Positions 1-8,112 of a stretch of DNA of 64,000 nucleotides are shown one piece after another; position 1 is the stretch's first letter, and the number at the start of each line of letters is the position of its first letter. The notes below the pieces were generated by a model. The model searched no databases, was not told the DNA's origin, and saw only the letters and a program-made list of their open reading frames with translations. This DNA comes from an uncultured Dialister sp. GTDB taxonomy: Bacteria; Bacillota; Negativicutes; Veillonellales; Dialisteraceae. The DNA lies in the NCBI GenBank assembly GCA_900314595.1, contig OMVW01000001.1, positions 124,001-188,000 on the forward strand, read 5' to 3'. The translations under genes were made by a program, and so were the position numbers.

Positions 1-357
1 AAAAAATTCAATTCCTGTCCTGTAGAAGTTATTCCTGGAATATCTTCGGTACAGGCTGCGTTCTGCCTTATAGGTGAGCCCTGGCAGGGAGCTTTATGGC
101 TTTCGTTTCATGGTCGTATTCCTGAAGAACAGGATACCGACTATCAAAAGGGCAAGAAACTGGCATTTCTTACGGATCATGAACATAATCCTGCATTTAT
201 TGCCGGTTATCTTATAAAACAGGGATGGCCCGAAAATACAAGGGCCGCAGCTTGTGAACATATTTCCTATGAGAATCAGCATGTTTCTGAATCCACTCTG
301 GCAGAGATGACCGAGCTGGATGGCTTTGGTGAATCAGTAATGGTGGTGATAGGCTAA
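1..357 (+). CDS. cbiE: Cobalt-precorrin-7 C5-methyltransferase CbiE, C-terminal part
   Basis: The open frame runs from the first base of the window to TAA at 355-357, giving 118 residues; the start lies upstream. It encodes the C-terminal half of a tetrapyrrole methylase, with the motif VIPGISSVQAAF near residue 10 of the visible part, a conserved substrate and SAM pocket segment in CbiE/CobL-N proteins. CbiE methylates C5 of cobalt-precorrin-7 in anaerobic cobalamin synthesis and acts with CbiT, whose gene starts two bases after this stop. Identity rests on this motif and the cbiT neighbour. Another cobalamin methylase is possible but less likely, because CbiF and CbiH are both found downstream. 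Confidence 0.85.
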   Translation, partial: KKFNSCPVEVIPGISSVQAAFCLIGEPWQGALWLSFHGRIPEEQDTDYQKGKKLAFLTDHEHNPAFIAGYLIKQGWPENTRAAACEHISYENQHVSESTLAEMTELDGFGESVMVVIG

Positions 358-358
358 G

Positions 359-943
359 ATGTACAATTTCGGTATTAATGATGAGGAGTTTATTCGGGGA
401 AAGGTACCGATGACAAAAGCCGAAATCCGGGCCATGGTCATGGTCAAGGCGAAAATCCGTCCGGAAGATACGGTTGCTGACATCGGTGCAGGTACAGGGT
501 CTATTTCTATTGAGGCTGCACTGGCTGCCTTTAATGGAAATGTATATTCAATTGAGAGAAATCCCGATGGAATTCAGCTTATTCGTGAGAATGCAAATAA
601 ATTTGGTTGTGAAAATATTCATACCATTACCGGCACGGCACCGGAGGCCATGGATGAGCTCCCTCCATTGGATGTCATTATTATTGGTGGATCCAGCGGG
701 AATATGCATGAAATTCTGGATCGATGCGAAGCGCTTCTGAAAAAGGGAGGACGCATTATTCTTACTGCCGTTACAGCTGAGACGACAGGTGAAATCGTCA
801 GGGAATTTGATGGCCGGGCTTTCCGGCTTGAGGGTTTTCAGATGCAGATTAACAGGCTTAAAAAGCTGGGGCATTATCATTTGTATAACCCACTAAGTCC
901 TGTTTTTATATTTACAGCAGAAAAAGTTGAGGAGGAATTGTGA
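359..943 (+). CDS. cbiT: Cobalt-precorrin-6B C15-methyltransferase (decarboxylating) CbiT
   Basis: A 194-residue class I SAM methyltransferase. It has the motif I loop DIGAGTGSISIE near residues 41-52 and an acidic ribose-binding turn (SIERN) about 25 residues later. CbiT methylates C15 and decarboxylates the ring C acetate of cobalt-precorrin-6B. The length is normal for a stand-alone CbiT; in the aerobic pathway the same activity is fused to the CbiE-type domain as CobL. The gene starts one base after the cbiE stop region and ends overlapping the start of cbiF, so translation is probably coupled along the operon. Confidence 0.93.
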   Translation: MYNFGINDEEFIRGKVPMTKAEIRAMVMVKAKIRPEDTVADIGAGTGSISIEAALAAFNGNVYSIERNPDGIQLIRENANKFGCENIHTITGTAPEAMDELPPLDVIIIGGSSGNMHEILDRCEALLKKGGRIILTAVTAETTGEIVREFDGRAFRLEGFQMQINRLKKLGHYHLYNPLSPVFIFTAEKVEEEL

Positions 944-1716
944 TGGGAAAGCTTTACTTTATAGGTGCAGGTCCAGGGGATCCGGAATTGATCACTCTCA
1001 AAGGAAAAAGACTGATCAGTGAGGCGGATGTAGTCATTTATGCTGGGTCTCTGGTGAATCCTGATATCCTGAAATTTGCCAGGGAAAATGCTGAAATTTA
1101 TAACAGTGCCACTATGAATCTGGATGAAGTGCTGGCTGTTGAGATTGAAGCATTAAAGGCAGGAAAAGTGGTTGCCCGCGTACATACGGGAGATCCTGCT
1201 ATTTATGGAGCTATCCAGGAACAGATGGATGGACTTCGCGCAGCCGGGATTTCTGAAACCGATTTTGAGGTTGTGCCAGGGGTCAGCTCTTTCCTTGCTA
1301 CGGCAGCAGCTCTCAAACAGGAATATACACTACCCGGTATTTCTCAGACCGTCATTATTACAAGAATGGAAGGACGGACACCGGTTCCGGTGAAGGAAAA
1401 GCTGTCTCTCCTGGCATCTCACCAGGCCACTATGTGTATTTTCCTTTCTGTACATGCTATTGAAAAAGTAATGGATACGCTGAAAGAGGGAGGATACCCC
1501 GGAGATACTCCGGTAGCTATTGTTGCCCGCGCTACTTGGCCGGACCAGAGGATTTTCCGCGGTACTATTGATACGATTGCCGATATTCTCCATAAGGCAA
1601 GCGTGGTGCGCCAGGCTATGATTGTTGTTGGAAAAGTGCTTGATACTGAATATGACCTGTCAAAGCTTTACGACAGCAAGTTTACAACCATGTTCCGTAA
1701 AGGGACTGATGAATAA
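943..1716 (+). CDS. cbiF: Cobalt-precorrin-4 C11-methyltransferase CbiF
   Basis: A 257-residue tetrapyrrole methylase. The N-terminal loop GAGPGDPELITLKG and the later VVPGVSSFLATAAAL segment are typical of CbiF/CobM, which methylates C11 of cobalt-precorrin-4. I place the start at ATG 943 because GGAGG at 931-935 is seven bases upstream; the GTG at 940 directly before it is too close to that site. The first codon overlaps the cbiT stop (TGA 941-943), and the stop overlaps the cbiG start. The enzyme acts after CbiH and before CbiG. Confidence 0.93.
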   Translation: MGKLYFIGAGPGDPELITLKGKRLISEADVVIYAGSLVNPDILKFARENAEIYNSATMNLDEVLAVEIEALKAGKVVARVHTGDPAIYGAIQEQMDGLRAAGISETDFEVVPGVSSFLATAAALKQEYTLPGISQTVIITRMEGRTPVPVKEKLSLLASHQATMCIFLSVHAIEKVMDTLKEGGYPGDTPVAIVARATWPDQRIFRGTIDTIADILHKASVVRQAMIVVGKVLDTEYDLSKLYDSKFTTMFRKGTDE

Positions 1717-2810
1717 TGAAATGTGCTATAATTTCAGTTTCCAGAACGGGAGCACTTCTTGGCAGCCGCGTAAAATCCGGTATTACAGGGGATATAACCC
1801 TGTATGAGAGAATCGGCGCAGAAAGTGGAAATCCCGCGGAATATTTCCGGCGTACTCTGAAATTGACAGCTGAGATATTTTCAGATTATGATGGGCTGCT
1901 TTTTATTATGGCATCAGGCATTGCGGTACGGGCTGTTGCTCCTTTGATAGTAAGTAAAGCCCGTGATCCGGCTGTTCTTGTCATGGATGAATGCGGAAAA
2001 CATTGTATTTCACTATTGTCCGGTCATCTGGGTGGAGCAAATGCCTGGGCGAGGGAAGTTGCCTCTGCAATTGGGGCGGATCCGGTTATAACAACTGCAA
2101 CAGATGTACATGAATTCCGGGCTCCTGATGATATTGCCCGGGAGCTCATGATGAGGGTTTACCCGCTTCCTGCCTTGAAACCGATTAACAGCCTGATTGC
2201 AGAGGGCAGAAATGTTATCTGGTTTCTTGATGAGAAGGTTAATGGTGCCAATTCTATTTCATTTCGATTAAAAGAAAAAGGAATAGAGGCCATTCCACTT
2301 GAAAAAATAAGTGATATGGAATTTGATGGCTGTATTATTATATCTGATTATACTTATCAGCAGAGTAAACCCTGTGTTTTTCTAAGGCCTAAAAACCTGT
2401 TTATTGGAATTGGCTGCAAAAGGGGGACGCCCGAAAACCTGATTCGGGATGCTTACGAGCAGGCTCTGATGCGGTGTGGTATTTATGAATACCAGGTGGC
2501 ATCTCTTGCAAGTGTTGATTTAAAAGCTGATGAAAAAGGTCTTCTTGATTTTGCATTTCATAAGAATCTTCCTATACACTTTTATAAGGCAGAGGAACTT
2601 AAAAGGATAACGGAAGATTATCATCTTGATATTTCACAATTTGTAGAAAAAACGATAGGAGTAGGTAACGTATGTCAATCTGCAGCGCTAATGGAATCGA
2701 AGAAAGGGAAAACGGTTCTGCCGAAGACAAAATTTGCCAGTGCAACGGTTGCGATAGCAAAGGGATTATCCGGGTCATTGGAATTGGACCGGGACATAAG
2801 GAGGAAATGA
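1716..2810 (+). CDS. cbiG: Cobalt-precorrin-5A hydrolase CbiG
   Basis: CbiG opens the delta-lactone of cobalt-precorrin-5A and releases acetaldehyde, a step specific to the anaerobic B12 route. The 364-residue protein has the usual two parts: an N-terminal region containing LSGHLGGANAWA, and a C-terminal CbiG_C region containing GIGCKRGTPEN and ending in a conserved PKTKFASATVAIAKG segment. ATG overlaps the cbiF stop by one base. The 3' end overlaps cbiH by 139 bases. The conserved CbiG C-terminus lies inside that overlap, so the overlap cannot be removed by shortening CbiG. Confidence 0.93.
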   Translation: MKCAIISVSRTGALLGSRVKSGITGDITLYERIGAESGNPAEYFRRTLKLTAEIFSDYDGLLFIMASGIAVRAVAPLIVSKARDPAVLVMDECGKHCISLLSGHLGGANAWAREVASAIGADPVITTATDVHEFRAPDDIARELMMRVYPLPALKPINSLIAEGRNVIWFLDEKVNGANSISFRLKEKGIEAIPLEKISDMEFDGCIIISDYTYQQSKPCVFLRPKNLFIGIGCKRGTPENLIRDAYEQALMRCGIYEYQVASLASVDLKADEKGLLDFAFHKNLPIHFYKAEELKRITEDYHLDISQFVEKTIGVGNVCQSAALMESKKGKTVLPKTKFASATVAIAKGLSGSLELDRDIRRK

Positions 2811-3496
2811 CCTTCAAGGCTGTGGAAGCCATGAAGGATTCTGATATTATTGTCGGATACAATACTTATATCGCACTGGTTCGCGATATGATTCAGGGAA
2901 AAGAAGTTGTAGGTAATGGTATGCGGCAGGAAGTGGACCGTTGTCAGAAAGCAGTGGATCTTGCTGTAGAAGGGCATAAGGTTGCTGTTATTTCCTCGGG
3001 AGATCCCGGCGTATACGGGATGGCTGGTCTGGTACTTGAACTTCTTCAGAAGGTGCCGGCTGAAAAGAGACCGGAATGTGAAATCATTCCCGGGCTGACG
3101 GCTGCGAATACTTCTGCTGCTGCTCTTGGTGCTGCTCTCATGCATGATTATGCGGTTATCAGTCTTTCTGATCTAATGACTCCGTGGGATCTGATTAAGA
3201 AAAGAGCCCGCCTGGCAGCAGAGGGGGATTTCGTTATCGCCATCTATAATCCAAAGAGCCGTGGCCGTGCGACATATCTTGATCAGATCAGGGATATTGT
3301 TCTTCAGTTCCGAAAGCCTGAAACTCCTGTAGGTATTGTCAGGAAGGCTGGTCGTCCTGGAATGAACTGGACAATAACTAACCTCGAGAAACTTCCTGAA
3401 GCGCAGGTGGATATGCAGTCTACTGTTATTATAGGGAACAGCAACACATATGTGGCTGACGGAAAAATGATTACGCCAAGGGGGTACCGGGTTTGA
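2672..3496 (+). CDS. cbiH: Cobalt-precorrin-3B C17-methyltransferase CbiH with N-terminal Cys-rich extension
   Basis: A tetrapyrrole methylase that contracts the ring and methylates C17 of cobalt-precorrin-3. The SAM loop VIGIGPGHKEEMT begins near residue 35, followed by SSGDPGVYGMAGL and EIIPGLTAANTSAAALG. ATG 2672, with AGGAG at 2657-2661, is the only usual start codon upstream of the glycine loop in this frame. The in-frame ATG at 2807 would remove that loop. The result is a roughly 30-residue leader with Cys4 and a CQCNGC cluster (Cys22, 24, 27) that overprints the end of cbiG. Whether the leader binds a metal or Fe-S cluster is unknown. Confidence 0.9.
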   Translation: MSICSANGIEERENGSAEDKICQCNGCDSKGIIRVIGIGPGHKEEMTFKAVEAMKDSDIIVGYNTYIALVRDMIQGKEVVGNGMRQEVDRCQKAVDLAVEGHKVAVISSGDPGVYGMAGLVLELLQKVPAEKRPECEIIPGLTAANTSAAALGAALMHDYAVISLSDLMTPWDLIKKRARLAAEGDFVIAIYNPKSRGRATYLDQIRDIVLQFRKPETPVGIVRKAGRPGMNWTITNLEKLPEAQVDMQSTVIIGNSNTYVADGKMITPRGYRV

Positions 3497-4311
3497 TCTG
3501 GATTATTTCAGGCACTCAGGATGGTAGAGAAATAGGGGCGGAACTGGCAGATCGGGAAATGAGCAAACCTAAAGCTGAGCGAAGGGAAATACTTATGACC
3601 GTTGTCAGCCAGTATGGCAAAGTCCTTGCTCAGCATGAGGGGCTGGATATAGAAGTGGGCCGCTTTAAAAAAGAAGATATGATCCGGGTCATCCGCGAAA
3701 AAGGAATTTCCCTGATTCTTGATGCCAGTCATCCTTATGCGGCAATTGTTTCAGAAACTGCCTCTGCGGCATGTAATGAAACAGGTATAGATTATGTCCG
3801 CTACGAAAGGGCAGAATATCCGCTGCCTGATTATGATAAACTTTATCATGCGAAAGATGAATTTGAAGCGGCAGATCTGGCAGGTAAACTAGGTGAAAGC
3901 ATCCTCTTGACTACCGGTTCGAAAACACTTTCTACCTTTGTTCATGCCGAATCACTTCAGGGAAAAAAGATTTGGGCAAGAGTTCTTCCTTTATCCAATG
4001 TGATTAAGATGTGCGAAGACCTTGGAATGAAAGCAAAAAATATTCTGGCTTTGCAGGGACCATTTTCTTATGAAATGAATCTTGCAATGATTCATGATTA
4101 TCACGCCGATGTCATGGTAACCAAAAATGGGGGCCTTGTTGGTGGCAGCGATACAAAACTTAAGGCTGCCATGGATGCTGGAATTTCAGTGATTGTTATT
4201 GACAAACCAAAAGCAAAAATTGTTGGAGTTCCGATTTTTGATACGGTCGAAGCTGTTTTAAACTATATGGAGGAACATTATGGATTTTATAAAGAACCCA
4301 AGAGCAATTGA
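3493..4311 (+). CDS. cbiJ: Cobalt-precorrin-6A reductase CbiJ
   Basis: A 272-residue CbiJ/CobK-type reductase that reduces the macrocycle of cobalt-precorrin-6A with NAD(P)H. The N-terminal IWIISGTQDGREIGAEL fits the family's opening Rossmann strand and loop, and DASHPYAAIVSETA near residue 80 is the conserved substrate segment. The start is TTG 3493, with AAGGGGG at about 3478-3484 and the cbiH stop (3494-3496) inside the start overlap; no ATG gives the complete N-terminus. The gene ends 32 bases inside cbiC. Confidence 0.9.
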   Translation: MIWIISGTQDGREIGAELADREMSKPKAERREILMTVVSQYGKVLAQHEGLDIEVGRFKKEDMIRVIREKGISLILDASHPYAAIVSETASAACNETGIDYVRYERAEYPLPDYDKLYHAKDEFEAADLAGKLGESILLTTGSKTLSTFVHAESLQGKKIWARVLPLSNVIKMCEDLGMKAKNILALQGPFSYEMNLAMIHDYHADVMVTKNGGLVGGSDTKLKAAMDAGISVIVIDKPKAKIVGVPIFDTVEAVLNYMEEHYGFYKEPKSN

Positions 4312-4939
4312 AGAAAAGAGCATGGATCTCATTGATCCATTTATCAGCGATATCGACTTGACCCCGGAAGAAGTGACCGTTTATTCCAGAATGATTCATG
4401 CATCCGGGGATGTGGATTATGGACATCTGATTCAGACCAGCAAAGGGGCAGTAGAAGCTGGCATTAAAGCTTTGGCCGGAGGCTGCAATATTTACTGTGA
4501 TGTGAATATGGTTAAGGCAGGCATTAATAAACGGGCTCTGGCAGCTCTTGGCGGCGATGTCTTCTGCCGAGTTGCTGATCCGGATATTGCCCGCATCGCT
4601 AAAGAAAAGAATATTGCCCGTTCTATGGCTGCCATGAATTCTTTTGGTACTGATCTCAATGGTTCCATTATTGCTGTCGGAAATGCTCCTACCGCTTTAT
4701 ATGAAGCTATCCGTCTGGTGGAAGAGGATGGAATTAAGCCGGCACTGATTATTGGTATTCCTGTTGGCTTTGTAGGGGCTGCTGATTCCAAGGAACAGCT
4801 TGTCAGAAGAGCCCCATGTCCGTTTATTACTGTTCGTGGCACAAAAGGTGGAAGTTCCATCGTTGCATCCTGCGTCAACGCTCTGATGTATAACCTTGTT
4901 AAGAGAGACAATATGCTTTACGTTCAGGGGAAGAAATAA
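4280..4939 (+). CDS. cbiC: Cobalt-precorrin-8 methylmutase CbiC
   Basis: CbiC moves the C11 methyl group to C12 to form cobyrinate. The 219-residue protein has the catalytic histidine in RMIHASGD (His40) and the conserved CDVNMVKAGI and VGFVGAADSKE segments. GGAGG at 4269-4273 precedes ATG 4280, so the overlap with cbiJ is real. This is the last cbi gene here. A hairpin terminator follows at 4978, so the operon ends before the transporter genes. Confidence 0.94.
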   Translation: MDFIKNPRAIEEKSMDLIDPFISDIDLTPEEVTVYSRMIHASGDVDYGHLIQTSKGAVEAGIKALAGGCNIYCDVNMVKAGINKRALAALGGDVFCRVADPDIARIAKEKNIARSMAAMNSFGTDLNGSIIAVGNAPTALYEAIRLVEEDGIKPALIIGIPVGFVGAADSKEQLVRRAPCPFITVRGTKGGSSIVASCVNALMYNLVKRDNMLYVQGKK

Positions 4940-4977
4940 GTTATAATTTTTGAGTTTTTATTTGCTGTTAATTTCAA

Positions 4978-5012
4978 CGCCCTTCATAATTGTTATTATG
5001 ATGGGCGTTTTT
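4978..5012 (+). terminator. Intrinsic terminator after the cbi operon
   Basis: The arm at 4978-4990 pairs with the arm ending GATGGGCG at 5007, with one T-T mismatch, and a run of T follows. It lies 38 bases after the cbiC stop. Confidence 0.85.
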
Positions 5013-5033
5013 ATAATTTATTTTCATCTCTTA

Positions 5034-5061
5034 TTGTATTAATGTTGAAAAATGATATAAT
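5034..5061 (+). promoter_or_regulatory. Candidate promoter for the FecCD/ATPase genes
   Basis: TTGTAT (5034-5039) and TATAAT (5056-5061) are 16 bases apart in an AT-rich gap, about 115 bases before the permease start. I looked for a cobalamin riboswitch in 4940-5178 and saw no B12 box, so any control here is not an obvious cobalamin aptamer. Confidence 0.5.
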
Positions 5062-5178
5062 TAATTAAAGCTGATAGTATTGATGTCATTTAATTAAAGA
5101 AATGCGAATGAGTCAAAAGTCAAATAAGCTTTTTTTAATTTAAATCACATTATATGTTGCTTCTAAGGAGTGATGGTG

Positions 5179-6183
5179 ATGAATGAGAAGCGCAAGGAAA
5201 CAGGAAAAAGCAAGGGATTGAAGGTTTTTATTATCTTTATCTTTGCAGTATTCACTGTTTTCGCCATGGTTTACAGTCTGCTGTTTGGTTCAGCCGATAT
5301 TTCATTTTCTACGATTCTTCATACACTTGCAGGAAATGTGGAATCTACGGATGAAATGGTCATTTGGAATATCCGCTTCCCCAGAAATATTGTTGGTGCC
5401 CTGGTAGGTGCCAATCTTGCTGTTTCTGGTGCAATTCTGCAGGCAGTGATGAAGAATCCGCTGGCTGATCCGGGTATTGTAGGCGTATCGAGTGGTGCTG
5501 GTCTGGCCGGTGTCATGATGCTTATTTTTATGCCGGAAGCTTCCCTTCTTCTGACTCCGGTTGCCTTTGTAGGTGCCATGCTATCTGCTGCTGCAGTATA
5601 TGCACTTGCCTGGAAAAATGGTATTCGTCCAAGTCGTATCATATTGGCCGGCGTTGCTGTCAGCGCATTCCTTGGGAGCGGTATTTCTGCTCTTCTGGTA
5701 TTTTATTCTGATAAAGTACAGGGAGCACTGCTTTGGATGGTCGGCGGTCTTTCTGCCAGAAGTTGGCCACAGGTTGAAGCGTTATTCCCTTATACGATAT
5801 TGGGATTGGTCCTTGCTTTAGCTGGATGTAAAGCTCTTACAATTTTAAGTCTTGGCGATGAAACGGCCAGAGGCCTTGGTGTTCCGGTAGAAAAGGTTCG
5901 CTTTTCAATGACCGCGGTAGCTGCCCTTCTTGCTGCCGGAGCAGTAAGTATTGCAGGACTCATTGGCTTCGTGGGTCTAGTTGTTCCACATATCGTAAGA
6001 CTTATTATTGGTACCGACTATAAATATGTAGTGCCGGGCTCGGCTATTCTTGGAGCAGGTGTCCTTGTTTTTTGTGATACCCTTGGACGCGTATTGTTCT
6101 CTCCTATTGAGATACCTGCCGGTATCATTATGGCATTTCTGGGAGCCCCGTTCTTCCTGTTCCTGTTAAGGAGGAGTGCATAA
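5179..6183 (+). CDS. FecCD-family ABC transporter permease (BtuC-like)
   Basis: A 334-residue integral membrane protein of the FecCD/BtuC family, which imports siderophore iron, haem or cobalamin. Seen directly: about nine hydrophobic segments, the FPRNIVGALVGANLAVSGA motif near residue 70, the LADPGIVGVSSGAGLA motif, and the cytoplasmic coupling stretch around GDETARGLGVP. The start is set at ATG 5179 because AAGGAG (5165-5170) is eight bases upstream; two nearer in-frame starts are too close. The ATPase starts at the stop codon. With cbiK and a BtuF-like lipoprotein nearby, the cargo may be a corrinoid, haem or another metal-tetrapyrrole, but sequence alone does not decide this. Confidence 0.9.
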   Translation: MNEKRKETGKSKGLKVFIIFIFAVFTVFAMVYSLLFGSADISFSTILHTLAGNVESTDEMVIWNIRFPRNIVGALVGANLAVSGAILQAVMKNPLADPGIVGVSSGAGLAGVMMLIFMPEASLLLTPVAFVGAMLSAAAVYALAWKNGIRPSRIILAGVAVSAFLGSGISALLVFYSDKVQGALLWMVGGLSARSWPQVEALFPYTILGLVLALAGCKALTILSLGDETARGLGVPVEKVRFSMTAVAALLAAGAVSIAGLIGFVGLVVPHIVRLIIGTDYKYVVPGSAILGAGVLVFCDTLGRVLFSPIEIPAGIIMAFLGAPFFLFLLRRSA

Positions 6184-6980
6184 TGGACGATATAGCTATC
6201 AATATTTCAGATATTCATGTTTCTTTTGGCAATCATCATGTTTTGCGTGGCGCAAGCGGAGTGATAAAAAAAGGCAGTATTTGCACATTCCTTGGACGGA
6301 ATGGCTGCGGTAAATCCACACTTCTTAAAGCGGTTACAGGAAATCTTAAACCGCAGAAAGGATCCGTAGAAATTGCAGGTAAACCGCTTTCTGCTTATTC
6401 CACGAATGAGTTATCAAGAGTTGTTGCATTTCTTCCGCAGTTCCATGATGTTCCAAAGGATATGACATCTGAAGAACTTGTATCATGCGGCCGATATCCA
6501 TATCAGCACTGGTGGACCGGCGTTTCAACCAGAGACCGTCAGGTGGTAGCTGAAGTTATGGAAAAAACAAATACAAGTCATCTGAAAGATCGTCTGGCTG
6601 CCAGCCTTTCCGGTGGTGAAAGACAGAGGGTATGGATTGCAATGGCTCTTGCCCAGGAGCCGAAAATCCTGATCCTGGATGAACCTACAACGTATCTGGA
6701 TATCTGCCATCAGCTGGAGGTTATGGAACTTGTATCCAAATTGAATAAAGATGAAAACCTGACGGTTGTCATGGTCCTTCATGAGATTAACCAGGCTATT
6801 CGCTATTCTACTGATGTGCTTGTAGTGGAAAACGGGATTATCCAGCGTCATGGACCGCCTATGGAAGTTATGACACATGAAGCTATTGCTGAAGTATTCA
6901 ATGTAGATGCGGATATAGAAATGCGTCGTGGGCGTCCGAGCATTGCCATTAACGGCCTTCTTGATAAACCCCGGAATTGA
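6183..6980 (+). CDS. ABC transporter ATP-binding protein, FecE/BtuD type
   Basis: A 265-residue ABC ATPase with Walker A GRNGCGKS (residues 38-45), a Q-loop at FLPQFHD, signature LSGGERQR, Walker B ILILDEPT, and an H-loop histidine in VLHEIN. This layout is typical of the FecE/FhuC group that pairs with FecCD permeases. ATG overlaps the permease stop by one base, so the two are translationally coupled. No substrate-binding protein follows on this strand; the likely partner is the lipoprotein encoded convergently at 7066-7992. Confidence 0.93.
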   Translation: MDDIAINISDIHVSFGNHHVLRGASGVIKKGSICTFLGRNGCGKSTLLKAVTGNLKPQKGSVEIAGKPLSAYSTNELSRVVAFLPQFHDVPKDMTSEELVSCGRYPYQHWWTGVSTRDRQVVAEVMEKTNTSHLKDRLAASLSGGERQRVWIAMALAQEPKILILDEPTTYLDICHQLEVMELVSKLNKDENLTVVMVLHEINQAIRYSTDVLVVENGIIQRHGPPMEVMTHEAIAEVFNVDADIEMRRGRPSIAINGLLDKPRN

Positions 6981-7003
6981 GATAGTTAGTTATAATTGAA
7001 ATG

Positions 7004-7047
7004 AAAAAAGCTATGAAATCAATTGGAATTGGTTTCATAGCTTTTTT
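7004..7047. terminator. Bidirectional terminator between convergent transporter units
   Basis: A 17-base inverted repeat (7004-7020 and 7031-7047) with a 10-base loop. It has A-tracts on one side and T-tracts on the other, so it can stop transcription on both strands. It separates the + strand ATPase gene from the - strand lipoprotein gene. Confidence 0.9.
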
Positions 7048-7065
7048 AGTTAATTCTGCAGAGAG

Positions 7066-7992
7066 TTATTTTTCATAAGCCAGGGAATAGAGCTTTTCCA
7101 TGGCATCCGGTGTTTTCACTCCGGGATTCATGAGGAACAGTTCCTGTTCAAGGAAGTAAACTTTATTATTCTGAACTGCCTTGATATGGGCCCAGGCAGG
7201 ATTGCTGCGCATGGATTCATCAAGCATCTTATTGATTTCGTTCTTCTTGCCCATGGTTACGATAAAGATAATGTCTGGGTCATCTGCTGTGATTTGTTCG
7301 AGAGAGTAGGGGACCGTTTTGCTGTCAAGACGCATATCTTTATGCTTGGTAATTACATTATCCATTTTGAGTATTTCAACCATGGACGCACAGATGGAAT
7401 GAGGGGTTTCAGCAGTTACAGCCTTGCCGGTGGCCCTGAGCACGGCAACTTTGGCAGGTTTCTGTTTTGCAGCTTTATCTTCAACTTCTTTAATACGACT
7501 TTCATAAGTCTTGATAACATTATCAGCTTTTTCCTGCTTATTGTAAATCTGTCCCATAAATCTTAAAAGAGGAACATTATCGTCGATTCCTTCGTACTGA
7601 ATAAGTATATAGGGAACATGGTTGCTTTTCAGAAGAGACTCAAGTTTGGAATTCTGGTTTTTTTCACCAAGTACGAGATCCGGTTTCATACCGACGAGTG
7701 TTTCCATATTGATATTCTGGACATGGCCAAGGGTAGGAAGGGCTTTTGCTTCTTCAGGAATCGGGCTGTTTGCCTCAGGTCTGGCAACTGAAGTTCCGCC
7801 TACGGAATAAGCCATATTCAGCAATGGGGCGGAGAGGGTAACTATACGTTTCGGAGCAGCTTTTACTTCAATCTTCTGATCCTTATAGGTATAAACCAGT
7901 CCATTGCCGCTCGATGCATTTTGAGAGGATCCACAGGCAGACAGGGATAGACACAAAGCACCGGCTGCCAGAAGAGCTAATAATTTTTTCAT
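7066..7992 (-). CDS. BtuF/FepB-like periplasmic-binding lipoprotein
   Basis: A 308-residue helical-backbone substrate-binding protein. It has a short basic N-terminus, a hydrophobic core and a lipobox LSAC with the lipidated cysteine at residue 20, followed by a Ser/Asn-rich linker. KRIVTLSAPLLNMAYSVG and METLVGMKPDLVLG are the usual motifs of ABC binding proteins for siderophores, haem and cobalamin. AAAGGAG lies six bases upstream of the start. It is the second gene after cbiK on the same strand and faces the permease and ATPase genes, so the four probably form one uptake system. The ligand is not identifiable from sequence. Confidence 0.88.
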   Translation of the reverse strand: MKKLLALLAAGALCLSLSACGSSQNASSGNGLVYTYKDQKIEVKAAPKRIVTLSAPLLNMAYSVGGTSVARPEANSPIPEEAKALPTLGHVQNINMETLVGMKPDLVLGEKNQNSKLESLLKSNHVPYILIQYEGIDDNVPLLRFMGQIYNKQEKADNVIKTYESRIKEVEDKAAKQKPAKVAVLRATGKAVTAETPHSICASMVEILKMDNVITKHKDMRLDSKTVPYSLEQITADDPDIIFIVTMGKKNEINKMLDESMRSNPAWAHIKAVQNNKVYFLEQELFLMNPGVKTPDAMEKLYSLAYEK

Positions 7993-8028
7993 GATTTGCT
8001 CCTTTATTTCATAAATTAATATATGTAT

Positions 8029-8095
8029 GAAAGAAACCCCTTCGCCGAGATGACGGAGGGGAAATCTTTCTTAATGAAGAGATAAATCATCTCTT
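8029..8095 (-). other. Tandem hairpins between cbiK and the lipoprotein gene
   Basis: Read on the minus strand there is a 7-base-pair hairpin (8095-8077), then a longer interrupted hairpin (8070-8029) whose arms pair GAAAGA with TCTTTC and CCCCT with AGGGG. No T-run follows either one, so they look more like processing or attenuation elements than a full terminator. They could set different expression for cbiK and the downstream lipoprotein gene. Confidence 0.45.
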
Positions 8096-8112
8096 ACATA
8101 TCATATCATAAA

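Noticed and set aside
2807..3496. A shorter CbiH starting at ATG 2807 with AAGGAGG close upstream
   Set aside because: It would drop the SAM-binding GIGPG loop, and the ribosome site is only two bases from the ATG.
4940..5178. A possible cobalamin riboswitch before the FecCD permease
   Set aside because: No B12 box or expected stem arrangement could be found; only a terminator and a promoter-like pair are seen.
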